Notes: generated by a model not told the origin, from the sequence alone. A stretch of 64,000 nucleotides of DNA from JABGQS01 sp963666505 (GCA_963666505.2 CAXXXL010000002.1:186001-250000), one strand, 5' to 3'. Shown: positions 41,822 through 51,738, counted from the first letter of the stretch. Numbers and translations are program-made.

Positions 41822-42492
41822 TTCTCCACCTCCCTGTACTTCTCAAGCTGCTCATCTATCTGCCCAAGCAGCTTTTGTTTATTCTCTTTGTTTGCTTTTT
41901 CGATACTTTTCCTTATATCAAGCGTTGTTTCGATTCTCCTCTTTAAATAAACTTTGAGTATTTTAGGTTTCTTTTTCAGCAGCACAGGACCGAATTCAAG
42001 CTCTATGTCGTTAAGAGCATTCGCTCCCCCCCGCCTTGCCAGCATGACCGGGTAAAAGTGTCTTCCCTCAAACACAAGCTCTTCGTCTTCTATTCTGAAT
42101 CCGTTCTTATCAAGCCATGCCCTCAGCAAACCTGAAGCTGTATTGCATGACAGCACCAGTATATCCGGCACTCTGTCCTTGCCCTTTTCGAGTATGTCCG
42201 CGATGAGTTCCCCGCCCATTCCCGCTATTATCACAGCGTCGGCTTCACCGGGCTGTAATACTTCCAGCCCGTCGCCCTCACGAAGTGTGACCAAGTTCTC
42301 AAGTTTTTTTACTCTTACCAGCTTTCTTGCCTTGTCCAGCGACATACCGCTGATATCGGAGCATATCACCTTGTCGGCCTTGCCTTTTTTTATTATATCT
42401 GCAGCGACTTTGCCGTGGTCCGTACCTATATCCGCAGCAGTACCCACTTCCGGCAACATATCAGCTATTGCATTCAGCCTGTATGAAATCAT
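41806..42492 (-). CDS. trmK: tRNA (adenine-22-N1)-methyltransferase
   Basis: 228 residues; ATG preceded by GGAGAAG. SAM-binding region VGTAADIGTDHGKVAADI (about 16-33), CSDISGMSLDKAR (about 44-56) and VIIAGMGGELI (about 87-97) match TrmK/YqfN, which makes m1A22 in tRNA. A C-terminal coiled coil (LKRRIETTLDIRKSIEKANKEN) is typical. Its position next to rpoD and the Nif3-like gene repeats the Firmicutes order. Confidence 0.93.
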   Translation of the reverse strand: MISYRLNAIADMLPEVGTAADIGTDHGKVAADIIKKGKADKVICSDISGMSLDKARKLVRVKKLENLVTLREGDGLEVLQPGEADAVIIAGMGGELIADILEKGKDRVPDILVLSCNTASGLLRAWLDKNGFRIEDEELVFEGRHFYPVMLARRGGANALNDIELEFGPVLLKKKPKILKVYLKRRIETTLDIRKSIEKANKENKQKLLGQIDEQLEKYREVEKCLRQ

Positions 42493-42507
42493 GGTTCTTC
42501 TCCTTTA

Positions 42508-42544
42508 CAAACAAAAGGGCAGCCCGTTTTAAAATGAGGCTGCC
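42508..42544 (-). terminator. Intrinsic terminator of rpoD
   Basis: GGCAGCC and GGCTGCC pair around a 13-base loop, followed on the minus strand by CTTTTGTTT, between rpoD and trmK. Confidence 0.8.
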
Positions 42545-42572
42545 GCATCGCAAACGTAAAATGCTTTTAGTA

Positions 42573-44153
42573 TCAGTCTAGGAAATCCCGCAGTTTTTTA
42601 CTTCTGCTCGGATGCCTTAGCTTTCTTAATGCCTTGGCCTCAATCTGCCTTATGCGCTCCCTTGTGACCTGAAACTCCCTGCCGACTTCCTCCAGCGTCC
42701 TTGCCCTGCCGTCGTCCAGTCCGAACCGCAGCCTTAAAACCTTCTCTTCTCTCGGCGTTAAGGTATCAAGCACGTCCATAAGCTGTTCTTTAAGCAGTGT
42801 GAATGCTGCCGCTTCAGCCGGTGCGGGTGCATCTTCGTCTGGTATGAAGTCCCCAAGGTGGCTGTCTTCCTCTTCGCCTATGGGCGTTTCCAAAGAAACA
42901 GGCTCCTGTGCAATCTTTATTATCTCACGCACTTTATCTTCGCTTATATCCATTTCCCTTGCAACTTCATCCGGCAGCGGGTCTCTTCCGTACTGCTGCA
43001 GAAGCTGCCTTGAAACACGTATCAGCTTGTTTATTGTCTCGACCATATGCACAGGTATCCTAATCGTCCGTGCCTGGTCTGCTATTGCTCTGGTTATAGC
43101 CTGTCTTATCCACCATGTGGCATAGGTAGAGAACTTATAACCCTTAGTATAGTCGAACTTCTCGACCGCTTTTATAAGCCCAAGGTTGCCTTCCTGTATA
43201 AGGTCAAGGAAAAGCATTCCACGCCCTACGTACCTCTTCGCTATGCTGACAACCAACCGCAGGTTAGCCTCCGCCAGCTTCCGCTTTGCGCTTTCGTGCC
43301 CCGCAGCCATGGCCTTTGCAAGCGTTACCTCTTCCTCTGCTGTCAAAAGGTCTACCTTGCCTATCTCTTTTAAGTACATCCTTACCGGGTCATCGATGTT
43401 TATGCCTTCCGGTACGCTTATCTCAACTTCACGGTCAACATCATCTTCTATATCGTCCGCTTTGTCAACTTCGTCAAGAACCTCGATCTTCATCTCTTCA
43501 AGCGCAGAAAGAAGCTTATCAAGGTGGTCTGTGTCTATCTCTGCGCCTTCAAGCGCATCGTTAATCTCTTTATAAGTAAGAGAGCCTTTCTTTTTGCCCT
43601 TGTCTATGATGTCTTTTATCTTGTCCTCTTTCTCGGTTTCCATCAGCATACCGAGCGCCTGAATCTTCATAAGGTTCTCTGCAGAGAGAGTCATATCATT
43701 TGCATCGTCCGTATTAAGCTCTGGCTTGGCGTTCTTGCCTGCCTTCGCTTTTCTGGCCCTGGCTTTTGAAGGAGCTTTCTTTACAGAAGTCTTTTCCTGC
43801 TTCTTTTCTCCGGTCTTCCCTGTGCTCTCCGCTGGCGTTTTTGCATTCAGCTCAGCCTTCGCTGCAGGTTTCTTCTCTTCAGCCGATACAGATGACGGTT
43901 TCTTTGCCTTGGTGTCCGCCGCCTTGTTTTTTTGAGCTCCTGAAGCTGAACCTGTCTTTTTTACGGTATTGCTCTTTGCCGCTTTGACATTTCCTTCAGC
44001 CGGCTTCTCCGGACTGCTTTGCTCTTCTTTTTTCTTAACTTTGGTCTTTACTCCGGCTTCTTTACTGTCAGACATCTCCTGCGCCACTTTTTTAGTCAGA
44101 TCTGCCTTTGACTGTGTTTTTTTTGCCGGTTTTTTTACCGCTTGTTTGGTCAA
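42573..44153 (-). CDS. rpoD: Primary RNA polymerase sigma factor (RpoD/SigA)
   Basis: 526 residues; TTG start with AAGGTG eight bases upstream. The first 150 or so residues are low-complexity Lys/Ala/Glu/Ser sequence, longer than in typical clostridial SigA. Next come a region 1.1-like acidic helical segment (about 155-235), region 1.2 and 2 (DPVRMYLKEIGKVDLLTAEEE; FSTYATWWIRQAI, which melts and reads the -10), region 3 and region 4 (EEVGREFQVTRERIRQIEAKALRKLRHP, reads the -35). It ends RSKKLRDFLD as usual. It follows dnaG, the conserved dnaG-rpoD pair. Confidence 0.96.
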   Translation of the reverse strand: MTKQAVKKPAKKTQSKADLTKKVAQEMSDSKEAGVKTKVKKKEEQSSPEKPAEGNVKAAKSNTVKKTGSASGAQKNKAADTKAKKPSSVSAEEKKPAAKAELNAKTPAESTGKTGEKKQEKTSVKKAPSKARARKAKAGKNAKPELNTDDANDMTLSAENLMKIQALGMLMETEKEDKIKDIIDKGKKKGSLTYKEINDALEGAEIDTDHLDKLLSALEEMKIEVLDEVDKADDIEDDVDREVEISVPEGINIDDPVRMYLKEIGKVDLLTAEEEVTLAKAMAAGHESAKRKLAEANLRLVVSIAKRYVGRGMLFLDLIQEGNLGLIKAVEKFDYTKGYKFSTYATWWIRQAITRAIADQARTIRIPVHMVETINKLIRVSRQLLQQYGRDPLPDEVAREMDISEDKVREIIKIAQEPVSLETPIGEEEDSHLGDFIPDEDAPAPAEAAAFTLLKEQLMDVLDTLTPREEKVLRLRFGLDDGRARTLEEVGREFQVTRERIRQIEAKALRKLRHPSRSKKLRDFLD

Positions 44154-44172
44154 AATATAATCACCTTACCCC

Positions 44173-45912
44173 TTATTTATCACTTAATTCTTTATCTAAC
44201 CCGCTTATTTCAGCGAGCAGTTTTTTCATCTTATCGCCCGATGCGCTCTTAAGCTCTTCCTTAAGCTGTCGGCGCTTTGTTTCGAGCACATGCTTTTTTA
44301 ATCTTGCGGCACAATCGCTCAGAAACCCTGCCGGATCGGAAGCAACCGTCTGTTTCTCGGCCAGTCTTGCCGCCTCGCTGGCAATCTCTTCCGATTCAAG
44401 TTCTGATACTATTTCGGCATATGTAGGCTGAATTCCTCTTTTTACATAGTCCATTAATACAGAAAATATTTTTTTATGCTCTGCCGTCTCAAAATCATCC
44501 TGATGGATTATATGAGCAATACCCGGAAGGTGCTGTGGATTCGCCATAGCATATGCGAGAAACACGCTCTCTATATCGCTGCTTTTTTTGTCGCCGGTTC
44601 TTACGGTGCTGCCCTGCGTTTTCTGCTCTGCCTTCCTTCCTATCTGCTGCTCTATCGCCTTTTCGCTGAAGTCTGTCTGTGAAGCTACGATGCTTATATA
44701 ACGCTCCTGCTTTATCGGGCTGTCCAGCTTTGCGATTATTTTTGCGGCCTCTATAGCATAGCTTTCCCTGCCGTCCTGAGTCTCCAGATTGAATTGCTTT
44801 TTCTTTGTTTCAAGCCTGTATGCGGTGGCGCTGAGAGAATTCTTTACCTTTTTTGCAAACCCCGCAAGTTCGTTCTTCCTGATAAAATCGTCCGGGTCCA
44901 GTCCTTCGTCGAATACGAGCACCCTGACGCTTAGTCCCTCGGCCTCAAGTATATCGAGCGCTTTCATGGTAGCAACCCTTCCGGCTTCATCACCGTCATA
45001 TGCAATAAAGACGTTATTCGTATACCGCTTTATAAGCACAGCCTGCTGCCTGGTCAGTGCAGTTCCAAGCGAAGCGACGACAGCTTTAACCCCGTGTGCG
45101 GACAATGACACTACGTCCATATAGCCTTCAACTATAACAACGCCTTTAATACCTTTCAGTTTTCTGACGTGGTCAAGCCCGTACAGATTCCTTCGTTTAT
45201 TAAAAGCGACTGTTTCCCTTGTGTTAAGATACTTTGGCACTTCGTCGCCAAGAAACCTTCCTCCGAATGCTATAACGTCTCCGAACGTGTTTATTATCGG
45301 GAACATGACCCTGCCCCTGAACACGTCATACATACTGCCGTTTTTAACTGAAACCAATCCGGAATCCTTAATGTCCTCGTCCTTGAATCCTTCTTTTCTA
45401 AGCAGATCCGTTATGGTGTTCCACTCGTCGAGTGCAAACCCCAGCCCGAACCTTTTTATGACCTTTTCATCTATTCCACGCTTCTTTAGGTATTCCAGCG
45501 CTTTTCGTCCCTTATCAGAATGCAGTATATTATAGAAGGCAAGCGCAGCCGTCCTGTTCATTGCTGCAATCGTTTTTTTCTTCTGCGTCACCTTTTTATA
45601 CTGTTCGTTTTCCAGCACCTGCTGCATTGGCATGTTGACACGCTTTGCTAGCCTTTCCACTGCTTCGGGAAATGTGATGTTTTCAGTCTTCATCAGAAAG
45701 TTGGTGACGTTTCCGCCCTGTTTGCAGCCAAAGCAATAGTAAAGCTGCTTTTCACGGTTTACTGAAAAGCTGGGCGTTTTCTCATTGTGGAAAGGGCAAA
45801 GCCCCCAGTAATTGCCGCCACGCTCATTAAGCGTCGTATATTCAGACACGACGTCCACTATATCATTTTTTGAATACAGCTCGGAAAGCCAATCATCCGT
45901 AAAATGTGCCAC
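44173..45912 (-). CDS. dnaG: DNA primase
   Basis: 579 residues; GTG start sharing a base with the dgt stop. The N-terminal CHC2 zinc finger reads CPFHNEKTPSFSV and YYCFGCKQGG (about 41-65). The TOPRIM catalytic core has VVIVEGYMDV (about 262) and IAYDGDEAG (about 310). A helicase-binding C-terminal domain of moderate length follows. It makes RNA primers at the fork. Located between the dGTPase gene and rpoD, as in many Firmicutes. Confidence 0.96.
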   Translation of the reverse strand: MAHFTDDWLSELYSKNDIVDVVSEYTTLNERGGNYWGLCPFHNEKTPSFSVNREKQLYYCFGCKQGGNVTNFLMKTENITFPEAVERLAKRVNMPMQQVLENEQYKKVTQKKKTIAAMNRTAALAFYNILHSDKGRKALEYLKKRGIDEKVIKRFGLGFALDEWNTITDLLRKEGFKDEDIKDSGLVSVKNGSMYDVFRGRVMFPIINTFGDVIAFGGRFLGDEVPKYLNTRETVAFNKRRNLYGLDHVRKLKGIKGVVIVEGYMDVVSLSAHGVKAVVASLGTALTRQQAVLIKRYTNNVFIAYDGDEAGRVATMKALDILEAEGLSVRVLVFDEGLDPDDFIRKNELAGFAKKVKNSLSATAYRLETKKKQFNLETQDGRESYAIEAAKIIAKLDSPIKQERYISIVASQTDFSEKAIEQQIGRKAEQKTQGSTVRTGDKKSSDIESVFLAYAMANPQHLPGIAHIIHQDDFETAEHKKIFSVLMDYVKRGIQPTYAEIVSELESEEIASEAARLAEKQTVASDPAGFLSDCAARLKKHVLETKRRQLKEELKSASGDKMKKLLAEISGLDKELSDK

Positions 45913-46919
45913 TAATATTTCTTCCAGCCTTTCGGTATATAAAGGTCTTCAAACACTTTGACAGCAAATCTGTCTGTCATGCCCGCTATATAATCTGATA
46001 TAGTCTGCATCAGCCCGTTTTTTTCTATCCTGTCCCCGGCGCTGGGGCCCATGTCCTGCGGTTTCTCGCTGTAGTGCGAGAACAGCAGCCTTATAAGCTG
46101 CTCTGACTTTCCTTCTTCGCTCTTGGCTGCAGAGCCGAAGTAAACGTTGTCGAACAAAAACTGCCTCAGCTTTTCAAACATACTATAGCTGGCCTTCGAC
46201 ATTACAATATCTTTGGCGCCGTCGCTGCTGTCAACGACGTCGGTAATCATCGCATTTATCCTCTGTCCGTGGGTTGTACCAAACGCCTCCATATACTCTT
46301 TCGGCAACTCTTTCAATATTCCTGCACGAAGTGCATCATCGATATCATGATTAACATACGCTATCCTGTCGGATATGTTCACGACCCTGCCCTCCATGGT
46401 ACACGGAATAAGCCCCCGTTTGTGGTTGAGTATGCCGTCTCTTACCTCATAAGTTAGGTTGAGCCCGCAGCCGCCTTCCAAAACCTCGACGACCCGCAGA
46501 CTTTGTTCGTTGTGCTCAAAATGCCCCGTCAGTTCGTCAAGAACACGCTCGCCTGCATGCCCGAAAGGCGTGTGCCCAAGGTCGTGACCAAGTGCTATAG
46601 CTTCGGTTAAGTCTTCGTTCAGCCTAAGGCACCGTGATATTGTCCTTGCTATCTGCGAAACCTCCAGGGTATGCGTAAGTCTCGTGCGGTAGTGGTCGCC
46701 CTCCGGTGAAAAAAACACCTGCGTCTTGTGCTTAAGCCTTCTGAACGACTTGCAGTGCAATATCCTGTCACGGTCACGCTGATAGTCCGTTCTTAAGCTG
46801 CAGGGCTCAATGCTTCTCTCACGTCCCTGCGTTTCGGCGGCCTTTGCTGCCAGCGGGCTTAGTATGCTGTATTCCATTTTTTCACACACCTGCCTGTATG
46901 TGCTCTTGTTTTCGCTCAT
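45912..46919 (-). CDS. dgt: dGTPase-like HD-domain deoxynucleoside triphosphate triphosphohydrolase
   Basis: 335 residues. HD motif residues are seen in YRTRLTHTLEVSQIAR (about 77-92) and ALGHDLGHTPFGHAGE (about 108-123), with a later D in RIAYVNHDIDDA (about 186). This is the short type-2 dGTPase form that often precedes dnaG in Firmicutes; it hydrolyses dNTPs to nucleosides and tripolyphosphate. Substrate range cannot be told from the sequence. Confidence 0.9.
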   Translation of the reverse strand: MSENKSTYRQVCEKMEYSILSPLAAKAAETQGRERSIEPCSLRTDYQRDRDRILHCKSFRRLKHKTQVFFSPEGDHYRTRLTHTLEVSQIARTISRCLRLNEDLTEAIALGHDLGHTPFGHAGERVLDELTGHFEHNEQSLRVVEVLEGGCGLNLTYEVRDGILNHKRGLIPCTMEGRVVNISDRIAYVNHDIDDALRAGILKELPKEYMEAFGTTHGQRINAMITDVVDSSDGAKDIVMSKASYSMFEKLRQFLFDNVYFGSAAKSEEGKSEQLIRLLFSHYSEKPQDMGPSAGDRIEKNGLMQTISDYIAGMTDRFAVKVFEDLYIPKGWKKY

Positions 46920-47025
46920 ACTTTTATATTTTACACAAACCTTTCAAAAATCCTTCTTGTCTTTTGTATTTGTGGCATATATTCACAAACTCTTTACAAC
47001 CGCACCGCTTTTTAAAGCATGCATG

Positions 47026-47060
47026 AAAAAAGAGACAAGGAGCATCCCTGCCTCTTTTAC
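47026..47060 (-). terminator. Intrinsic terminator of ppdK
   Basis: On the minus strand AAAAGAGGCA and TTGTCTCTTTT form a stem with small mismatches, followed by a T run, about 14 bases after the ppdK stop. Confidence 0.75.
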
Positions 47061-47073
47061 AGCTTCTTTTGTA

Positions 47074-49704
47074 CTATGCCTTTGCTTCTATTGCAGCCTG
47101 TGCCGCCGCCAGTCTTGCAATCGGCACACGGTATGGCGAGCAGGAAACGTAATTTAGTCCTATATCGTTGCAGAACTTGACGGAACTTGATTCGCCGCCG
47201 TGCTCTCCGCAGATACCAAGTTTAATGTCCGGCCTTGCTTCTCTTCCAAGCTGCGCCGCTATCTTTACAAGCTTGCCTACGCCGTTCTGGTCAAGCCTTG
47301 CAAACGGATCAGATTCATATATCTTCTTGTTGTAATAGTCGTCGAGGAATTTGCCCGCGTCGTCTCTCGAGAAACCGAACGTCATCTGTGTAAGGTCGTT
47401 GGTACCAAACGAGAAAAACTCGGCTTCCATAGCTATCTCATCGGCTGTCAGCGCAGCACGTGGTACTTCTATCATCGTACCGACAAGGTAATCTATCTTA
47501 ACACCGCTTTCTGCGATAACCCTTTCCGCTGTAGCTACGATAACGTCTTTAACGTATTTGAGCTCTTTGGTTTCACCGACCAGCGGTATCATTATCTCTG
47601 GCTTAATGCTGATGCCCTGTTCTTTGGAAACTTCTATTGCAGCTTCAATAATAGCCCTTGCCTGCATATCTGCAATTTCCGGATATGTTACAGCAAGACG
47701 GCATCCCCTGTGCCCAAGCATAGGGTTGAACTCGTGCAGGTTCGCAATAGTCATGTGCAGCTCATCGTAAGAAAGCATCATTTCCTTTGCAAGCGCCTTG
47801 ATATCATCATCTTCCTGCGGAAGGAACTCGTGCAGCGGCGGGTCGAGCAGACGTATGGTAACCGGTCTTTCGCCCATCGCTTCGTATATGCCCTTGAAGT
47901 CCTGCTTCTGCATCGGCAGCAGTTTAGCAAGCGCCTTTACCCTCTGATCAACCGTCTTTGAAACTATCATCTCACGCATTGCCGGTATCCTGTCTTCGTC
48001 AAAGAACATATGCTCTGTACGGCACAGTCCGATACCTTCAGCGCCGAACTTGATGGCCTGAATCGCATCTTTTGGAGAATCGGCGTTCGTTCTAACTTTC
48101 ATCGTCCTTGCTTCGTCGGCCCATTCCATAATTATTCCGAAGTCGCCGGTAAGCTCTGCTGCAATAGTCGGTATCGCTTCTCCGTATACAAAACCGGATG
48201 TTCCGTCTATGGAAATGTAATCGCCCTCGTGGAAAACTCGACCATCCGTCGTGCTTAGCGTTTTTGATTTCTCCACTATCATTATCTCTCCGCAGCCGGA
48301 TACGCAGCATGTTCCAATGCCTCTTGCAACGACCGCTGCATGAGATGTCATACCGCCACGTGATGTTAGTATCCCGTTTGCTGCATACATACCTTCTATA
48401 TCTTCAGGAGACGTCTCCAGCCTTACCAGAATAACTTCTTCGCCCGCTTCAACAGCAGCAGCTGCATCGCTTGCGGTAAAGTATATCTTGCCGCATGCAG
48501 CACCCGGTGAGGCTGCAAGGCCTCTTGCCATCGGCTGGGCTTTTTTAATAGCGGCAGGGTCGAACGTCGGATGAAGAAGAGCGTCAAGCTGCTTTGGTTC
48601 GATCTTCATAAGAGCTTCATCTTTTGTGGCTTTGCCTTCGTCAACAAGGTCCACAGCCACCTTAAGAGCGGCAGCAGCAGTTCTCTTTCCGTTTCTCGTC
48701 TGAAGCATATAGAGCTTGCTTCTCTCTATCGTGAACTCCATGTCCTGCATGTCCCTGTAGTGGTCTTCAAGCTTTGCAGCTATTTCTACGAACTCTTTAT
48801 AAACTTCCGGCATAGTGTCTTCAAGTTCGGAAATCATCTTTGGCGTCCTTATTCCTGCAACAACGTCTTCGCCCTGTGCGTTCATAAGAAACTCCCCGTA
48901 CAGTTTCTTTTCGCCTGTTGACGGGTTTCTTGTGAATGCAACACCCGTTCCGGAATCGTTGCCCATGTTGCCAAATACCATAGCCTGAACATTAACAGCC
49001 GTTCCCCAGTCGCCCGGGATGTCATTCATCCTGCGGTATACTATAGCTCTCTGGTTGTCCCACGAACGGAAAACAGCCTTAACAGCTTCCAGCAGCTGGA
49101 TCTTAGGATCCTGCGGGAACTCTTCTCCCCGCTCAACTATATAGAGCGCTTTGTACCGCAGTACAACCAGCTTTAAGTCTGTCGTTGTAAGGTCTGTGTC
49201 AGACTCTGCTCCTGTCTCTTGTTTTATATCGTCAAGTATCTCTTCAAACTTGCACTTCTCTATTCCCATAACAACGTCAGAGAACATCTGGATGAATCTT
49301 CTGTAGCTGTCGTATGCAAATCTTTCGTTGCCGGTAAGCTTTGCAAGGCCTTCTACCGCAATGTCATTAAGCCCAAGGTTCAGGATGGTATCCATCATTC
49401 CCGGCATTGAAACCCTTGCTCCCGACCTTACTGAAACAAGCAACGGGTCATTCGAATCACCAAACTTCTTCCCGTTTATTTCTTCTGTCTTCTTCAACGC
49501 CTCATAAAACTGCTCAAGGATGTCGTCAGCTATAACCTTGCCGTCTTCGTAATAACGGTTGCACGCTTCTGTCGACATCGTAAAGCCCTGTGGAACAGGC
49601 AGTCCAAGAGACGTCATTTCTGCAAGGTTAGCGCCTTTACCTCCCAGCAGGTTTTTCATCGAAGCGTTGGCTTCGCTGAAAAGGTATACATACTTTTTCC
49701 CCAT
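47074..49704 (-). CDS. ppdK: Pyruvate, phosphate dikinase
   Basis: 876 residues from ATG 49704 (AAGGAG nine bases upstream, usual N-terminus MGKKYVYLFSE); ATG 49713 is too close to the ribosome site. It interconverts PEP + AMP + PPi and pyruvate + ATP + Pi, acting in anaerobe glycolysis with PPi. ATP-grasp domain (GGKGANLAEM, about 20), swivelling phosphohistidine domain GGMTSHAAVVARGIGT (about 450), and PEP-binding barrel with GICGEHGGE near residue 830. Monocistronic with its own promoter and terminator. No pyrophosphate-regulatory partner gene is nearby. Confidence 0.97.
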   Translation of the reverse strand: MGKKYVYLFSEANASMKNLLGGKGANLAEMTSLGLPVPQGFTMSTEACNRYYEDGKVIADDILEQFYEALKKTEEINGKKFGDSNDPLLVSVRSGARVSMPGMMDTILNLGLNDIAVEGLAKLTGNERFAYDSYRRFIQMFSDVVMGIEKCKFEEILDDIKQETGAESDTDLTTTDLKLVVLRYKALYIVERGEEFPQDPKIQLLEAVKAVFRSWDNQRAIVYRRMNDIPGDWGTAVNVQAMVFGNMGNDSGTGVAFTRNPSTGEKKLYGEFLMNAQGEDVVAGIRTPKMISELEDTMPEVYKEFVEIAAKLEDHYRDMQDMEFTIERSKLYMLQTRNGKRTAAAALKVAVDLVDEGKATKDEALMKIEPKQLDALLHPTFDPAAIKKAQPMARGLAASPGAACGKIYFTASDAAAAVEAGEEVILVRLETSPEDIEGMYAANGILTSRGGMTSHAAVVARGIGTCCVSGCGEIMIVEKSKTLSTTDGRVFHEGDYISIDGTSGFVYGEAIPTIAAELTGDFGIIMEWADEARTMKVRTNADSPKDAIQAIKFGAEGIGLCRTEHMFFDEDRIPAMREMIVSKTVDQRVKALAKLLPMQKQDFKGIYEAMGERPVTIRLLDPPLHEFLPQEDDDIKALAKEMMLSYDELHMTIANLHEFNPMLGHRGCRLAVTYPEIADMQARAIIEAAIEVSKEQGISIKPEIMIPLVGETKELKYVKDVIVATAERVIAESGVKIDYLVGTMIEVPRAALTADEIAMEAEFFSFGTNDLTQMTFGFSRDDAGKFLDDYYNKKIYESDPFARLDQNGVGKLVKIAAQLGREARPDIKLGICGEHGGESSSVKFCNDIGLNYVSCSPYRVPIARLAAAQAAIEAKA

Positions 49705-49780
49705 ATTTATCATACTCCTTAAATAAAATATATATATTTACGACCATAAAAAAGAGCCGCATAATTCAAATCACCGAAAA

Positions 49781-49809
49781 AGTATACAATAAAAAAAAGC
49801 ATTATACAA
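49781..49809 (-). promoter_or_regulatory. SigA promoter of ppdK
   Basis: On the minus strand, TTGTAT (49804-49809), 17 bases, then TATACT (49781-49786). It gives a leader of about 70 bases. An additional TATAAT overlaps its -35. Confidence 0.65.
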
Positions 49810-49967
49810 CGTAAAACGCCTTTTTTATAAAAATTTTCTAATTGCATACGAAAAAAATCCAAATTCTCTTAAAACAAAACAAACTCGGCAGATATAACAT
49901 AACATAAAACTTCTACTGAGTCAACGCAGGCAACCCTGAAAAATCAGAATCTCTATAAAAATTTCAA

Positions 49968-49993
49968 ATTAAAAACGCCTTGAAAAAGACGTT
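49968..49993 (-). terminator. Terminator of the OLE-recN transcript
   Basis: AACGTC and GGCGTT pair around TTTTTCAA, followed by TTTAATTT on the minus strand, 35 bases after the recN stop. Confidence 0.6.
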
Positions 49994-50027
49994 AGATATT
50001 TGCTGATCTCCGCTATTTTGAACCTGT

Positions 50028-51716
50028 TTATACAGAGCTTTTATACTCCTGGGCTTTCTGTATCATCTCCCGGGCGTGCATAAACGATACGCTGGATTCT
50101 CCGCCGGCCAGCCTTGCAATCTCGCCGACCCGTCCGTTTTCCGTAAGCTCTTCAACATCCGTCGTTGTAGATCTCTCGTTGCTCGATTTGCTTATTCGGA
50201 AGTGTTTGTCCGCCATGCTAGCAATCTGCGGGAGGTGCGTAACGCAGATAACCTGACGCCTCTGTGCAATGTTCCTCAGCTTACGTGCAACCACCTCGGC
50301 CATCCTGCCGCTGATGCCGGTATCAATTTCGTCGAATATCATCGTCGGTATTCCGCCTTCGTTGGCCGCTATGTTCTTAAGCGCAAGCATTATCCTTGAC
50401 ACCTCGCCGCCCGACGCTACCCTGCGCAGCGGCTTGGCAGGCTCTCCCCTGTTTGCTGATATATAGAACTCCACGCTGTCGATTCCGTTTGCTGTAAAAG
50501 CGCACTCTTCCTTTGGAAGGATATCCAGCATGTTAACTTTAAAAACTGCTCCCGTCATTCCAAGCTCACAAAGCTGCTGCTGCATCTTATCCGAAAACTC
50601 ATCAGCTGCTTTTCTCCTAAGTTCAGACAAAGCGCATGACTGCCCATAAAGCAGATCCTTCTTCTTTTCAAGTTCGGCGGAAAGCTCTGCAATAAGTTCT
50701 TCGCTTCCTATAAGGTCTTCAAGCTCCTGCTCTGCTTTTTTGATGTAGCCTCCATCGACTGCTGCATCGCCGTATTTACGGCTTAGACTGCTTATCAGAG
50801 AAAGCCTCTGCTCTATGTCCTCAAGCTCGCCGGCGTCAAAATAGTTCTCGCTTATCTCTGCGCTGATGCTTGAGGCTATCTCCTCGACAATGTAGTATGC
50901 CTCATCAGCTTTAGTAGAAAGCTCTGCGAACTTGTTGTCTACATCCTCTATTCCCTGCAGCTTTAGCCCTGCATCTTTGAGCATCGCAAGCGCGTTAGCG
51001 TCATCATCATACAAATAACCATAAGCGCCCGACAGCGCCTCGGCTATCCTCTCAGCAGCGTTCAGCAGAGTCTTGCGCTGTTTGAGCTCTTCTTCTTCGC
51101 CCGCTCTTACCGCCGCTTTTTGGATCTCGTCTATCTGAAAGCGCAGCATATCGATGCGCCTTTCCCTGTCGCCTTCATTTCCTGAAATAGATAAAAGCCG
51201 TTTCTTTACGGCTCTAAATTCTCTGTATAATTGTTGTGTCTTTTGTTTTGCCTGTTCGATGCCCTCTCCGAAAGAGTCGAGCATTCCTATATGGTTTTTC
51301 TCATTAAGCAGCGACTGGTGTTCGTGCTGCCCGTGGATGTCCACTAGAAGGTCGCTTGTCTGTTTAAGTACGGCAAGTGTTACAAGAGAGCCGTTTATAC
51401 GGCATACATTTTTTCCAGATGCGCTGAGTTCCCGTGATAAAACGACAGTGCTGCCGTCAGTCTCAATCTCCTGGTCTGCAAGTATCTGCAAGACCTCTTT
51501 AGGCACATCCTCGAACCACGCTTCTACAACGGCCCTGTCCTGCCCCGACCGGATAAGTTCCCTGTCGGCACGCTCGCCAAGCGCCAGGTTTACAGAATCT
51601 ACTATTATAGACTTGCCGGCGCCAGTTTCGCCGGAAAGCACGCCAAGCCCTGCACCAAGCGATATTTCAAGCTCGTCGATAAGAGCTATGTTTTTTATTT
51701 TAAGTCTGCTCAACAT
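50028..51716 (-). CDS. recN: DNA repair protein RecN
   Basis: 562 residues. SMC-like ATPase acting early in double-strand-break repair. Walker A LSGETGAGKSIIVD (about 28-41), long coiled-coil arms (about 150-380), the ABC signature RRVASGGEVSRIMLAL (about 430), Walker B PTMIFDEIDTGISG (about 463) and CVTHLPQIA. It ends the tlyA-nadK-argR-recN run. In spore formers spoIVB and spo0A usually follow; here a terminator and ppdK follow. Confidence 0.96.
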   Translation of the reverse strand: MLSRLKIKNIALIDELEISLGAGLGVLSGETGAGKSIIVDSVNLALGERADRELIRSGQDRAVVEAWFEDVPKEVLQILADQEIETDGSTVVLSRELSASGKNVCRINGSLVTLAVLKQTSDLLVDIHGQHEHQSLLNEKNHIGMLDSFGEGIEQAKQKTQQLYREFRAVKKRLLSISGNEGDRERRIDMLRFQIDEIQKAAVRAGEEEELKQRKTLLNAAERIAEALSGAYGYLYDDDANALAMLKDAGLKLQGIEDVDNKFAELSTKADEAYYIVEEIASSISAEISENYFDAGELEDIEQRLSLISSLSRKYGDAAVDGGYIKKAEQELEDLIGSEELIAELSAELEKKKDLLYGQSCALSELRRKAADEFSDKMQQQLCELGMTGAVFKVNMLDILPKEECAFTANGIDSVEFYISANRGEPAKPLRRVASGGEVSRIMLALKNIAANEGGIPTMIFDEIDTGISGRMAEVVARKLRNIAQRRQVICVTHLPQIASMADKHFRISKSSNERSTTTDVEELTENGRVGEIARLAGGESSVSFMHAREMIQKAQEYKSSV

Positions 51717-51738
51717 ATATCTATCAGTTCACCCTAAA

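Larger units (their letters stand above)
49705..50027. other. Intergenic region upstream of ppdK
   Basis: About 320 very AT-rich bases between ppdK and recN. It contains the recN terminator and the ppdK promoter (listed separately). Apart from those I see poly-A/T tracts only, with no gene, riboswitch or repeat. Confidence 0.6.
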
